The notes: generated from the sequence alone by a model not told the origin. A stretch of 64,000 nt of DNA from Chondrus crispus (GCF_000350225.1 NW_005179057.1:883618-947617); one strand, 5' to 3'; positions 1 through 11,167 are shown, counted from the first letter of the stretch. Translations and numbers: made by a program.

Positions 1-16
1 ACATGGTGCCGTAGAA

Positions 17-346
17 CTAGGCGTTGCTTATGCCCCCTCCTTCGACGGAGAGGTTATTTGCAGCAGCGATTCCAAGGAGCATTCTGATTGCGTCATGACA
101 TGCCACTGGTGCGTATACGCTATTCGGATCGTAGTCAACACCAGGATCTTGGAGATCTCCTCTAACAACACACCTTGCTTTGTGGAGAAAAAGGCTTGAG
201 TCTGCGTCAATGGGTTTGAGGCGAAATACCCAAGTAAAAGCAATTGTGTGTATGTGAGACTGGAGGAGGGCGTGGTCCCACGTACCCCGCCTTCGAAGAG
301 CAGAATATTCTTGATCTATAGCATCACGCCACTGCTTGCAGCACAA
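17..346 (-). pseudogene. copia reverse transcriptase, N-terminal part
   Basis: Matches the start of the copia RVT_2 domain: W.DAIDQEYSALRRRGTW, TWVFRLKPIDADS, KARCVVRGDLQDPGVDY and YAPVACHDAIRMLLGIAAANN. The palm motif with YVDD is not in the window, being expected to the left of position 1. The first residues are GTG/ATG-ambiguous because the polyprotein should continue from the integrase; the frame break lies at about 346-443. Confidence 0.85.
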
Positions 347-442
347 CGCTTCCTTGAAGTTTCTTGAAAGTCGGTCATCCTTTTTGTTCTGGCGAGCAGA
401 GAGTGCGTACGGAATTGTCGTTTCTGGTTGCCCTGCATAAAT

Positions 443-1000
443 TTAGAAAGCTTGCAGTAGCATTTCTTCTGCATAGCTATCAGTGCCATTTTGTCCGTCA
501 ATTGTGGTTTGCCGTGCGAGTCCGTCCAACAAGCTTGAAATTGCGGGAAGTTCATTCGTCTTGCAAGTTTTGAAGTCGTTTGCGCGAGTTATGACGAAAC
601 GGTTACGCTCCGGTAGATATATGCGATACAGCCGTGCGTCTGAGTCCATTCCTACGAAATGCCCATGTGCGGATCTCGCACTGAATTTGCGATTTACCGC
701 CGTATTGCTTTGGTAAAGAAAAGCGAACCCAGTTTGTCCAAAGCACGGGAAGTTCCAATGGACTCTTATTGATGAATTCCATGAGAGAATTGGGATATCC
801 CCTTGGATACGATCGGAAGGTAGTCTGTTTCGCCACCGGTTAGCGTGGTGCATTGCCTCTGCCCATGCAGTTTGTGGGAGATGAGCAGAATGCAACAATA
901 CTCTGGTTCGAGTTCCCAACTCTTGCATGAACCTTTCGGCAGTGCCGTTACTTTGTGGAGCATAGGCACGAGAGGACTCCATACGAATGCCACTGTGCAT
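443..1000 (-). pseudogene. copia integrase core C-terminal half
   Basis: The motif SRAYAPQSNGTAERF is the region around the catalytic glutamate of copia integrases (family pattern PQQNGVAER). It is followed by RNRLP and the C-terminal region that normally reads GY.......YR.Y (here GHFVGMDSDARLYRIYLP). The enzyme would join element cDNA to the genome. It connects in order to the piece at 1141-1506 but not in one uninterrupted frame. Confidence 0.85.
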
Positions 1001-1140
1001 ACAAAAGTTTGAACTTCGGCAGCACTGTTCTCCCCGGCACCATCGAGGCGAATATTGATAAGACGGTGACCTGTAATGGCTTCTGATCTTTCTTTTTAAT
1101 ACTTGATACAGTCCATCAAGCCGTTCTTGTGCGTCAGAAA

Positions 1141-1506
1141 TTACACATCTGATTTTGCAGTAAAGTCGTCAACAAATCCAGCTGCATAATGTCGTCCTGA
1201 AATGGACGGGGTTGATATCTTTCCGGTGATGTCTATGTGTACCAGCTCCAGAGCACGAGTCGTAATTCTCTGACTTCGTTTGATCGGACTTCTCTTAGCT
1301 TTTCCAACGGCACAGGGGACACAGACAATACTTTCAAGTATTGTCTGCGAAAAAGAAGGAATTTCGTCAAACATCTTTGAAAACTTCATGTACCTTGATG
1401 AACTGGGGTGACCAGTTCGAGTGTGCCACTCCAAGCCCTTTTTCGTTTCTGTTTGATTCGAGCTCGAAGGATGTTGTAGGCAAATATTACAATGCACATC
1501 TTCCAT
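1141..1506 (-). pseudogene. copia GAG-pre-integrase and start of integrase core
   Basis: Shows the integrase HHCC zinc module: WHTRTGHPSS supplies the two histidines and CVPCAVGKAKRSP the two cysteines. The start of the catalytic core follows (LELVHIDITGK, containing the first catalytic aspartate). The frame stops at about 1141, and the rest of the core appears in the piece at 443-1000. The stretch 1001-1140, which should carry the second catalytic aspartate, is broken. Confidence 0.8.
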
Positions 1507-1585
1507 CAGACGTGATTGTTGTGGTGGCAGTGAGTTGCTGCCTGCATCAAGGTCTCCTTCACTGATACGGTACAGGCCGTCTTTG

Positions 1586-2101
1586 TTAATTTCGACGTAG
1601 GGGATTTTCTTTCTTGTTGACCGACAGGATGCATGTGCTGACGAATTTTCTTGCAGGAGGGTCCATTGTAAAGTTGATGTTAAAATGCCTTGTTAGGACG
1701 CCGACTGACAAAATGTTTGACTGAAAAAAAGGAGCGTGAAAGGCTTCCATTTCAATACCGGTGCCAATTGGAACTAAAACAGTTCCTTTACCCACAATGA
1801 TGGACAGTCCTGCAGCGCCTTGGACGTCAATTTTCTTGACTTTCTGGTATGTTAGGAATGCTTTTCGAGAGTGGTAAAAGTTGTGTCATCCTCCTGAGTC
1901 GATCAAAATTGCGTTTGACTTGGTGTCTTTGCATGTGGCTACCGTGCTTCGAAACTTGATCCGAGCCATAAAACCATAGCAATGAGATGAATATTCATTT
2001 AGAGGTGCAGCATTTTGTTCGGACAGAATCTGAGCATTTGCCACATTTGCTTCTGGGTTACTTTGAAGATCTTGTCGCCCGGGAGGCACCCTATTTTCCA
2101 T
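1586..2101 (-). pseudogene. copia protease region with in-frame stop
   Basis: The frame contains ILIDSGG, matching the DSG catalytic motif of copia aspartic proteases (family consensus LDSGA). It is followed directly by an in-frame TGA at 1886-1888. Beyond the stop the same frame continues without a shift with HNFYHS and a region like the protease C-terminal half (VGKGTVLVPIGTG), ending near 1586. Protease would cut the polyprotein. The single stop in an intact frame suggests recent decay. The assignment rests on the motif and on position between gag and integrase. Confidence 0.6.
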
Positions 2102-2874
2102 GGGTCTAGGTGTTGCGAAAGATGAATCCTAATTTGGTTGCCCAAAGTTGTTTGATCGGTAACGAGAAGTAGGGTTGTAGGATTTTTGATGGCCTCTTCA
2201 TTGTGTGAAGCGACCTGCACCTCTTCCAACACGACCACGACCCCCTCTACCATGGAAAGGCGGCTGCCTTGTCTCATCAATTTGTCTGCTCTGAAGAAAC
2301 AATCCTTTGACAAATGGTTGCTGTTACCACAGACCCAGCATGCTTCCACGCCGTTTCGACTAGAATGCCGTTTCGATATACGGCTCTTCTCGAAACGTTG
2401 TCCAGAACTGAAGTTCCTGTTTGTCGCAATTGGCGCCTTGGGCACAATGACATTACCTTGGGATGATTGCTTTGAGAATTTTCGAGATATTTCGGTTTGA
2501 ACTGCATTTATCAACTCATCAAAACTCATGTTTGCTGATATCATTGCCAAAGGAGCAAAGTGTTCGGGCAGTGTTCTGATCAGCTTTGAAGACTTTTCTT
2601 GTTCAAGGATGGCTTTGTCAAAGGAGGCAACGCTTCCCAAAATCTCATGGAACTTGTTCAAGTGTTCTTCCCAGTTCGATCCTTCCCTGAACTCCAAAGT
2701 TTCTAGCTCTCTCATGAGATTTAAGATAGTTTGTTTGTTGGAGGAAGTGTACAAACGAGCAATAGCCTCCCAAAGATCCTTGGCAGACGATTCCTCATTG
2801 TCTATGATTGTGCTTGTTTGAGCCATGAGTCCAACCTGTAGAGTTAGGACGATGGAACTTTTCGCTCGAACCAT
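1999..2874 (-). pseudogene. copia gag (UBN2-type) with zinc knuckle
   Basis: The capsid part has the copia gag pattern SAKDLWEAIARLYTSS, followed by a helical region and a CCHC knuckle of the form C-X2-C-X4-H-X4-C (CWVCGNSNHLSKDC). Gag packages the element RNA into virus-like particles in the cytoplasm. The N-terminal 60-80 residues typical of the family are not in this frame, and shortly after the knuckle the frame turns into low-similarity sequence, indicating a frameshift. The continuation towards protease is in another frame (from about 2101 leftward). Confidence 0.8.
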
Positions 2875-3594
2875 AGCTTTTTTTCATGCCCTTCTTTGGC
2901 GAGAGGTCGCCTCGTCTCCGGGATGAGCGGTTAGTCCAAGTAGTTCGAAGTCGTCTTGCTGAAGGAGAGCCTTAAGGCGACGGCGCTAGTTCACGAATTT
3001 TTTCTTCCCTGTGAGCTTCGGGATTTGGAAGATTTCTTTTCCGCTCATGGTTCTGGTGTACGTGATCCACCCAAAGGAATGATTGCGTTCTTTTTGAGAT
3101 CAGTAAAACATTTGCGATTGCTACCATGTGAAAATGCGTGATAGTGTTCACACACTTGTTGTCCTTCATGGACCTGGCGAGGTGTCCTGTTGGTCCTCCT
3201 TTATTGGGTATACCGCCGCGCAGTTCAGTAACCCTTATTAAATGTCCGCTGTCGCCCGCCAGCGACTCTCGCCGGCTTACACGGCGACGGGGGAATAACT
3301 TTCAAGGACGGTTTCGTCCTGCACCGCGTGCTTAGGTGTTTTTCATATTGGTCCCTATAGTCGGACCCGACTTTACCCCTCGCGGGCTCTCCAGGTGTTG
3401 TGCAGGCAGGGAGCTCTCACAGAAGTCCCATTCTATTAAACTGGGGCAGCTGCGCCATCGTTACATTTACTCAAGGCACCCTACCCTTTCGGATTTCTGC
3501 AGGGGGTCGTGCTGTGGGAGTGAAGAAATTTATGATACGGAGGGGCATCCATTTATCGTGTTGCTGGAAGCGTCAGAGCTTGTCTTTCTTTATG
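2875..3594. other. no gene seen; probable 5' leader/LTR remnant of the copia element
   Basis: Short frames on both strands have no recognisable domain. The stretch lies immediately upstream of the minus-strand gag, where a primer-binding site and 5' LTR belong, but I could not find a matching LTR copy within the window. Confidence 0.3.
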
Positions 3595-3660
3595 ATACTG
3601 TAAGGGTTACACTTCATGAAGTATTTTAAAATACTTCATGAAGGGTAACCCTTACAGTAT
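3595..3660. repeat. 66-bp near-perfect palindrome
   Basis: Arms 3596-3627 and 3628-3659 are reverse complements over 32 bp with one mismatch and no spacer, and the flanking A/T at 3595/3660 also pair. Each arm starts TACTGTAAGGGTTAC. It would form a cruciform or snap-back hairpin. It may be a head-to-head junction of a small foldback element. Confidence 0.9.
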
Positions 3661-3667
3661 TAAATGC

Positions 3668-3725
3668 AGGCGGGGTCGCGATATAGTGCCATACTTGTTA
3701 GTGCCAGCTCTGATATAGTGCTACC
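3668..3725 (+). repeat. transposon end-like motif, left copy
   Basis: Begins GGGGTCGCGATATAGTGC and contains a second GATATAGTGCTACCCT. The reverse complement of 10374-10428 begins GGGGGGTCGCTATATAGTGC followed by TACCCT. The two face each other as terminal inverted repeats would. No matching target duplication was seen next to them. Confidence 0.5.
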
Positions 3726-3854
3726 CTTCTGCGGGTGACACGAATTTTGAGCCAAAAACGAAGGGTCTCCAGGGAGGTAGCTAGATGGACATGTACTGCC
3801 CGAGAGCCGCTCCCGCCGCGGAAAGATGTTATGAAGTTGCCAACTCGACTACAG

Positions 3855-3892
3855 ACTATGGCGGAAAAAGGCATGTCTTTTTCCGCCATAGT
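3855..3892. repeat. hairpin, 16-bp perfect arms
   Basis: Arms 3855-3870 (ACTATGGCGGAAAAAG) and 3877-3892 are exact reverse complements with a 6-base loop. It lies four bases from a second hairpin. Confidence 0.9.
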
Positions 3893-3896
3893 CTCT

Positions 3897-3946
3897 ATGT
3901 CCAATTGCATCATCGACCCTGAAGAGTCGATGATGCAATTGGACAT
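3897..3946. repeat. hairpin, 21-bp perfect arms
   Basis: Arms 3897-3917 and 3926-3946 are exact reverse complements with an 8-base loop. Because of the two neighbouring palindromes, both strands encode nearly the same short peptide, which should not be read as a gene. Confidence 0.9.
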
Positions 3947-4655
3947 CTGGCAAAGTGTAGGCTGGCATTTATGGCTACGAAAAAGGAGGAAGTCAACGCA
4001 ACGGCTCGGCAGCTACAAAACCTGTGAGCGTCTTTCGTGACAAATGTTTTTGGGGCCTTTCGGGTTTCTTTAGCATAACTCCAGTTTCAGACTGACTTAA
4101 GATGTGAAACCAATCCGGTTGGAACGGCACCGCCGAGACGTTTGTATTGATGAAAACAGATTCCGTCGTAGGGCAGTATTTACTGCGATAGGGCTGTCTC
4201 AATAAACAGGGGTTGGTTCAATAACTAAATCGGTCCATAACGTCACAATGGCAACAAATTTTGTAACTTTAGTCTACATCGTATGCAGCATTTTTTCATA
4301 CTTTGCACAATTTTCTTGACTCTTAGATGATACCGTGCCACTGTCTTCGTAAATTAACTCAAGGTCTCCTTGGCCTCTGCATTGTGACCTATTTCGTGCA
4401 CGACTGCAAGTGCGGTACAGTGACTTGAGATGCCCAACCGCACCATGAGAGACAGTCTCGTTCTGTCTGAAAGGTGTCCGCTCCCGCCGGCGAACCTATT
4501 ATTTAACAGACCCCTCACACCCGCGCCCTGCAGCTCCTTCCAAACCTCTTCCATCCCCATCCACCCGCCCCGCATCCATCCGCATGATTCTGTCCACCCG
4601 CTTCATCCTCAGGAAAAGAAGCCGGCCATTGCTCCGATAAGGACGCTTCGAAAAC

Positions 4656-5296
4656 ATGATCCCGCCGCATCCCAACCTGGCGCTTGTACTCGCCACCTTG
4701 GCAACCCTCGTGCTCACCTCCACCGCCCAACCCCCCCGCCCGGCACTGACAACGCAAGCCTTTCGCAAGCTCCTCAAACTACGCTTCATTCTAACCATAT
4801 CCGACCTCCTCCGCCACGTCGTCCCCGTCTCCTATCTTTCATTCCCTCATCTTCATACCCGGTTTCCAAGGCACCCTTCTCTCTCAAGGTTCGCTTCCTC
4901 TCTTCCTCGCCCCTATTACACCCTCTACCTACACTCAGTTGTACACGATCCTACGCACTATCCCCTTCCTCTCCCCCCTCTGTATAATATCCGTCCTCCA
5001 CATGCGCTCCTTCCCCACATTTGCATATCTGCCACTGCCACCCGCTCCCTGTGCTACGCTCCCAAACGCTATCATCATAGTCCCTTGCCGGCGAGACGGC
5101 AGCCTACCTGGGCGAGCTGCGCTCACGGCTGACGACGCAGCAGCGCTCGTACGAAGCCCCGAACGACGAGTTTGAGGCAGCCGTAGACGAGGCAGCGCGC
5201 TGGGTGGGAAAGGGGGCTGCTCAGTATATGATTCCGGATGCCGTGATGGAGGCGTTTGCCGGAGAGGTCTCGGTGCTGTTGTACAAAGAGATGTAA
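4656..5296 (+). CDS. possible small two-exon gene, secreted protein, unrecognised
   Basis: An ATG at 4656 opens a frame with a good signal peptide: MIPP, then a hydrophobic LALVLATLATLVL, then a cleavage-like STAQ. The frame then becomes low-complexity Pro/His/Ser-rich, which may be intron. A separate protein-like exon runs from an acceptor AG at 5079-5080 to TAA at 5294-5296. It encodes about 71 residues including TAYLGELRSRLTTQQ, DEAARWVGKGAAQYM and VSVLLYKEM. Phase-compatible GT donors occur at 4818, 4821 and 4827, so a signal-peptide exon joined to the 5081 exon is possible. No family is recognised. The alternative is chance openness in C-rich DNA. Confidence 0.3.
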
Positions 5297-6009
5297 GGTA
5301 TACGAAAAGGTACGTATTAAGGTAAACACATGTTGTATATCGCATGCGATAAAAAATTCTTCCCTTACGACAGGGGAAAACCCGGTCTCACCGACAGAAG
5401 GCATGTAATAGTTTCTTCTAATCGCCGCCACAACGTGACAGCAGGCATGTAACAGTTTCTTCGAATCGACGCCACAACGTGCAGCGCCCTTCCGTCCATC
5501 AACGTTCAGCGCTCCGGGCATGTCACTGAATACCTCCCCAACCTTCGCGCACAGCCTCCCCCCCTGCTCTCTCTCCGCCCACATACAGTTCAAAATTACG
5601 TTTATGTCACTCTTCGTCTAGTACTTCTACTAAACCTTTATTCAAACGACTGCATTTCTTCATCAGTTGGCTTTCTGCGCTTCAATCTTTCCAGAGGGTT
5701 CCAACTAGACCAACACTTCTCGCGAATAGGTTCTAAACATGTTCCACACGATTGAGTCATGTGAGACCCATTTTTCCTGCTTTTGGCTTTTCCATGAACC
5801 CTTTTTGTGAGGGTCCAAGTACAAAGGATGCAGTAAGCTCTTTAGGCTGCCACAACTTCATGTCCCATGTTATCATTTAGACATAGTTGCTTTGCACTGC
5901 CGATATTGAATCTCTCCGCTGCATTTCTTGCAAACTTCGGCTTTATAAAAGTCCCAGTTCCATTCCTTTCAGATCAAAACGAATGTGAAGAACTTCCAAC
6001 TGACTTCAT
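5297..6009. other. no gene seen
   Basis: Contains a short direct repeat: GGCATGTAATAGTTTCTTC near 5400 recurs as GGCATGTAACAGTTTCTTC near 5444, each followed by a related TCG.CGCCACAACGTG. Otherwise it holds only short frames without recognisable content before the transposon gene on the minus strand. Confidence 0.4.
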
Positions 6010-9000
6010 CTATTCTTTCGCTAAATTCCGAGCAAAACGGCTAAATGTATCACATTCTGATATACAATGTCTGAGGTTTGTATACCCTTTCGTGACCGCA
6101 ATGTTTTCGTCTTTTGACAAGTACCCTTTCTGTTTTGTAATAGAAAGCCGGTAGATGACGGCACCATTGTTCACTTGCATTGTTAAAAGCCGAGCTACGA
6201 TGCTTACAACTGGATTCTCTGACGTGTTAGTCCTCGCCAATGTTTTAAGTATTCGGGAAACCACATTCATCACCCTTTTCACATAATTCCAACTTACTGC
6301 AGATGTAAACCTTATCATGCGTGCTGGAGGAAGGGGAAGCCGCCGCTTCTCAATCAGTTTCAGAATACCTAGACTTAGAGAAAAGTATGATGCGAAGCTG
6401 CAGAGGTCCGAGGCATGAGATGTTTTAAGCATGTCATCGTACTCTCGGGGAATCTCCTCCGCAGATAGACCAACCCATAGAAAAGCGGATGAGTGGATTG
6501 AGTCTAAACACCACGTGTAGTGGTGCCGAAGTGAGTCTTTAAACTCCAACACACACGCATAAATTATGCCTCCCGTTGCCGCTCGGCCTCCCTTGGCAAC
6601 CACGTAAATGACTTGCCGCACCCTAGTACAGAGGCATTGTGGAAACATTGTGCCCTGTACCCCGAGCTTGGTACAAGCTCTTTGAATAGAGCAAGGCTGT
6701 TGGCATCTGAACCGATGTCCGTTATGATAGAGAGTGCAGCGTATTTGACTGCTATACATTTTGATTCTTCTATTGTCCTCATGGCAGTCATATTTTTGAC
6801 TTCTACCGCTGCACAGTACAAGTCTTCTTCATCTTCGTTAAGACGTACGGCACAAAGAGCATCTGGACTATTTCCTAGCATTGCGCTGCTAGTCCTGCAA
6901 ACCAGGCCAGTGCATCGGATGTAATCTTTCCTCAGCTTGCCGTTGTTATGGCGAACATAGTCAAGTTCTTGTAGAGAGGAGTTCTCAGGCCTGTTATTTG
7001 CATAAAGATCGTCCGTAGACTCGAAGTGTGACGGAAGGGCCTGCAGTACATACACCTCATGAATTGTACCTTCTTTCATGCCGGCTGTCGTGACGAGAGG
7101 GCCCATTACTCAGGCGTTCAACGACGCTTCTTGAAGCGTCCGTACGAGCCTATGAGAGTTTTCGAAATTGCTCTCCTCCTGGGCCGTGTCCTGCTGTGTT
7201 TCATCAGGCGCAACAAGTATGCCTTCTCGCAAATTTTCTTGAGCCTTCAACAATGCTACAAGCAGATGTCGCTTTAGCAGCCTACCATCGGTTTCTGGGA
7301 CCCGGTCAAGTTTTTCTAGTAGAATCATGAGGGTAGCTCGTCTCTCAGACGCAATTGGAGACCTGGAAATCCCAAGCACAGTGGTACGTACTGATATAGA
7401 GTCCATCTCCGATGGCGCATAGCTTTTTGCAACGCCCAGCACATCAAAAACTGCTTCATACCGCAGGCGTGTATACTGTGAACATGCCGTTGTGTCCACT
7501 GGGAGTGGATTACTGGCAAATGACACTCGATACCCGGATAACAGGCAGCCAACACCATCAAGATGACTCTCGTAATTAGATGCTACGGCTTCTAGGAAAC
7601 TGTGAGCTGTACGCGAAGTGAACTTGAACGCCCTGAGTAGAAACCATATCGGATCTTTTCTTTGGTAAAAGGTGAGCATGACCGCCCGGTTGAGCACATT
7701 TTCCACGCACATTCGCCCACAGCTCAGTGAGCTGCTTGCACGATGAGGTTTCATGGCTCATCTCTTACCTTGCAATCGGTCGTAAATTGTTTGTCTATCT
7801 ACGATATCCTCGAACTTATCCACGCTACCGCGGAAGCGATCATGTGGTACAACTGTGAATCCTCTAGATTTGAATAACCTAGGGTTGTTCACTATCGACG
7901 AGGCTATTCTTCCAGAACAACTCTCTCTGTACCACCTGCCGTCTATGACTGCTCCTGACACCCTCTTTCAGACGTGCATTGTAAACCGCACGACAACCAC
8001 GTTCTGATACAACCGTCCCTTTGTGTCGGGCCCTAATTGCCCCGTCTCCGAACACAAAGGGGTAGGAAAGGTCTCTCTTATGAGTGCCGATAAGACTGAT
8101 ACCCAGCACACGGGACAATAACGTCAACACTTCACTGGAATTGTAACCTCTGTCTGCCGCTACAATAGCGTCAGTCATAGGTAGCAAGGAACCTGCTGTT
8201 GCAGCTCCTTGGAGTAGCTGTATGAGTCGCTGCCAAATATCTAGAAGACGCTCGACAACTCTCGTGAAATGGCACGCAAAGAAAACTGGGTGTAGTGCCG
8301 AGCATAAAGCGTTGCCGACCGGACCTAGCCCTTTATTGGGCTTATTGTGTTGTTGGAGGCTAGTGAGTGTGGTCACAGCTCTTGATGACATGCGTAAATG
8401 GTCGTCATCAAGCGACAAAACAGTAGCTCCTCGAACGTACAGCAACCGACGGTTGCAGGCTGCGACTTCTTGCTCAATCTCCAATATGAGGGCAGTGGAT
8501 CGACTGTTAGTCCGGCACCGTCCTGTACTTGAGTAGTCGACAACGGAACGATGCGCTCTCGTACCACTTAATGCAGACCAGACATCCTTGTAGCGTTGAG
8601 ACGAGATTCCCATCTGAAGAAAGTGTTCCGCTTCGTCCGGACTGCAAACGGTCGGCGGGGACTCATCATAACTGGCACAAAGCCCATGTAAAATGATGAG
8701 CCCGAGCCATTTATGAGCGGATGTGGGGAGCTTTTGTCGTAGACGAAGGGATTGGTTGGCTACTGCTGCAAGTTTCTCTAGCAAACTGTCCAGAAGAAAC
8801 GTTTTGACAGCTTCCGAACGCGTCATCGAAGCCCCCGAACTAATTACCGATGCTTTCGCCACACTGTCAGTCTCAACATGTTGTGAGGAGCTTTGCAATT
8901 CAACAAGGCGCCGTGTCATCACGTCTTCCTCTACACACCGCAACATTTCCTCCCCTTCGATTATGAACCGACGGTACAAAACATCATCAACATCATCCAG

Positions 9001-9363
9001 TGAAACCTCGACAGCAGCAAACAGTGACACATAATTCCAATTCTCTAAGCCCCCTTCCTGGTCCTGTGCCTGACGATCAGCAGTATCTTCGTTGTTGACG
9101 TCAGTTTCAGCATTGGTAGCATCCAGTTCACCGTTTACCGCCCCGAATGGGACCCATCGCTCGTCGTCCGCATTGTAGAAAAGACCGGAATGCATATCCT
9201 CTGAAACTGCCTGCGCTGGGATCTGTACAGTAGCAGATGACGACACGAAGGCTGAAAGAGGACGCAGCTGCCTCAGCTCATCATCGTGGACTTGTATCTT
9301 AAGTTCAGAGCTCGAGCTAGCATCTGGGGAGGAGTCCATGGCAGTCGGAGAATATGCTTGCAA
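6010..9363 (-). pseudogene. large DNA-transposon gene: DDE-like transposase plus PD-(D/E)XK-like nuclease, frameshifted
   Basis: Pieces in minus-strand order: 9363-7879, 7961-7758, 7754-7110, 7106-6564, 6759-6010. The first has an acidic N-terminus, then SLDDDHLRMSSR, a region starting NKPNKGLGPVGNALCSALHP, and VAADRGYNSSEV. The spaced aspartates and the DRGYN motif look like an RNase-H-fold (DDE) transposase. The third has DPIWFLLRAFKFTSRTAHSF. The fourth has GNSPDALCAV and then AAVEVKN, the PD...(D/E)XK signature of restriction-like nucleases, followed by RAQCFHNASVLG. The last continues that domain (VIYVVAKGG, GGIIYACVLEFKD). Frame changes near 7915 and 6600, and a stop at the end of the 7758 piece, make it a pseudogene unless introns explain them. 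I do not know the family name. Confidence 0.6.
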
Positions 9364-9394
9364 AAGGTCTTGGTTCTCCTAGGAGAATGGAGCG

Positions 9395-10039
9395 TCAGAA
9401 GCATCCAGAAGCATCCAATGAATCACCGTTACTTAATATTAAAGCAGGGGTAGATGTCACGGCCTGTGTGAGAACGAGAGAATCTCGCGGCGACGCGGTC
9501 TCTTGCTCCATAGGAGAAACTTTAGGACTGCACAATTGCTCTGGGCATAATGCCGTTTCCGTTTCATTAATTTCATAGGAGTCTGGCTGTCTTTCCGGAT
9601 AATGTAATGCAGCAGGGACCCCCGGAACGTTTTGTTGGATGGTTGGAAGAGACGGCTCGATGACGTCATCCGACACGTCCTCAAACAGACTTCTTCTGGT
9701 AGCACTATGTAAAATACCGCCGGTTTCAGAGGATATGAGGGGGTCTGAAATCCAAGAAATTTGCTTCGAACGCGAACTGCACGGTGTTGGCTCGGTGGTG
9801 TCCACGGACAATTCGCGCAAGTTATGGCTCATTCTGGCCTCAACAGTGGCTCGGCGTTCATCGAGCACGGCCAGAGGACACTGTTCTCGAATTAAAGGAG
9901 ATTTGGGCGATAGATAGATGAACGAGACAATTGGATATGTCACGAACAGGGTGGTTGGCACTCTGCAACTTATATCGCCGGCGCGATGAATGTTTTCATG
10001 TATCGATGAATGCAGTAGACCAAGTTCGGTCATAAGCAC
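9395..10039 (-). CDS. unrecognised Ser/Thr/Glu-rich reading frame upstream of the transposase
   Basis: About 214 codons, rich in Ser, Thr, Glu and Pro, without recognisable domains. It ends a few codons upstream of the first frame of the transposase gene, in the same direction. It could be the N-terminal part of the same protein separated by a stop or intron, or a separate accessory ORF. The first codons may not be the true start. Confidence 0.35.
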   Translation of the reverse strand: MLMTELGLLHSSIHENIHRAGDISCRVPTTLFVTYPIVSFIYLSPKSPLIREQCPLAVLDERRATVEARMSHNLRELSVDTTEPTPCSSRSKQISWISDPLISSETGGILHSATRRSLFEDVSDDVIEPSLPTIQQNVPGVPAALHYPERQPDSYEINETETALCPEQLCSPKVSPMEQETASPRDSLVLTQAVTSTPALILSNGDSLDASGCF

Positions 10040-10373
10040 CGGCGGTAGATTGTACGTGGCACATCTACTATCAGTCTACTACTGCCGGAAAATCTCCGAG
10101 TGTCGATATGAAACCACGTTTCGAGCGTGCCTTATCGACATAACGTTACGTCTCGAAGCATGTCAACCAAAACACGGCACAAACGAAACGTGCCTAAAAA
10201 TCGTAACTTTAGGCGCACAGGGCTAATAATAGAAATGCTTGATTAGACTTGAGTCTGTAGTGAAGATACAAGGCATGAGTGATGGAGTCCCGCGAGCGGT
10301 CTTTCTGAGCAGTGATGCAAGGAAGTGGCTGCAAAAAGCCGTAAATCTCATTATCTAACAGTGCCTGTTTCGA

Positions 10374-10428
10374 TATAGTGCTGTTTTCGGCCCACTGACT
10401 CAGGGTAGCACTATATAGCGACCCCCCT
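10374..10428 (-). repeat. transposon end-like motif, right copy
   Basis: Reads as the reverse complement of the 3668 motif: ...AGGGTAGCACTATATAGCGACCCC. It also contains an internal GATATAGTGC in the opposite direction, so the block itself can fold. It marks the right end of the segment that holds the DDE/nuclease gene. Confidence 0.5.
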
Positions 10429-11167
10429 GTATGGACAAAGTAGTACTTATGGACAATTAAACGTAACTTGCTCTGTACGACTCAAATTGGCGCAGTACCA
10501 GCTGGACGATTGGCGGGAAAAACACAAAGAAACTTCAAAAGACAGTGGGAACAGGATTACTGTAGGTCAGATGCATGTTTTATGATGAGCTCCAAATTAC
10601 ATGGATATATGCGTATTGCCTACTATTAGACCTTTCAGAGAAATAGGGGAGGACAGGTTAAATACTCAATGCAATGCTGGTCAAAAAATCCTCGCTGACA
10701 TATGGCCCATTGATCTATCGCAAAATCAGTGATTCATGAAAAGATATATATTTGATTACAAGCTGACAATGCACAACTACGTGTTCAATACCTGAGTACC
10801 GCACCAACGCACACAAGATGATTTTCAATACAAATCAAGCAGATCATTTCGCAGAAAACCCGCCTATTTCGAATGTAAATTATTAAGCCGCCTTCAACGA
10901 CAGTCATTGGCCAACTCTCTCCCCACAACAGCCTCAATACCGCCCTAGCTCCATTCCCACCACAGCCTCAATCCCTCGCCGTCTCTCTCCCCGACACAGC
11001 CCAATACCGCACCATCTCCCTCCCAACTACAGTGCATTCCCAAGCTATCTATCTCCCCACGACAGCACAGTTCTTCCCACTTGTCTCCCCGCAGCAGCAC
11101 CGTCCTGCCTCATCTCTCTCCTCACACCAGTACACACTGGCCCCATCCATTTCTTCTTCCCTTTGAA
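10429..11167. repeat. non-coding; pyrimidine-rich degenerate tandem repeat in the second half
   Basis: 10429-10900 shows nothing recognisable. About 10910-11130 contains a repeated theme of roughly 50-60 bases built on CTCTCCCCACAACAGC and CAATACCGC, each copy somewhat changed. It ends just before the ATG at 11168 and may be the leader of that transcript. Confidence 0.45.

Larger units (their letters stand above)
1..2874 (-). mobile_element. Ty1/copia-type LTR retrotransposon, broken, truncated by window edge
   Basis: Reading leftward on the minus strand the order is gag with a CCHC knuckle, protease-like DSG motif, integrase, then the start of reverse transcriptase. Integrase before reverse transcriptase defines the copia order. 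The frame is broken at several points, so this copy is not expected to be active. The rest of RT and RNase H would lie beyond position 1. I could not define the LTR that should lie to the right, somewhere between about 2900 and 3600. Confidence 0.85.

Noticed and set aside
3200-3600. Possible ribosomal RNA fragment
   Set aside because: No conserved rRNA core sequence could be recognised; the GC-rich look alone is not evidence.
3855-3946. Matching peptides on both strands
   Set aside because: The similarity is a consequence of the palindromes, not of two genes.
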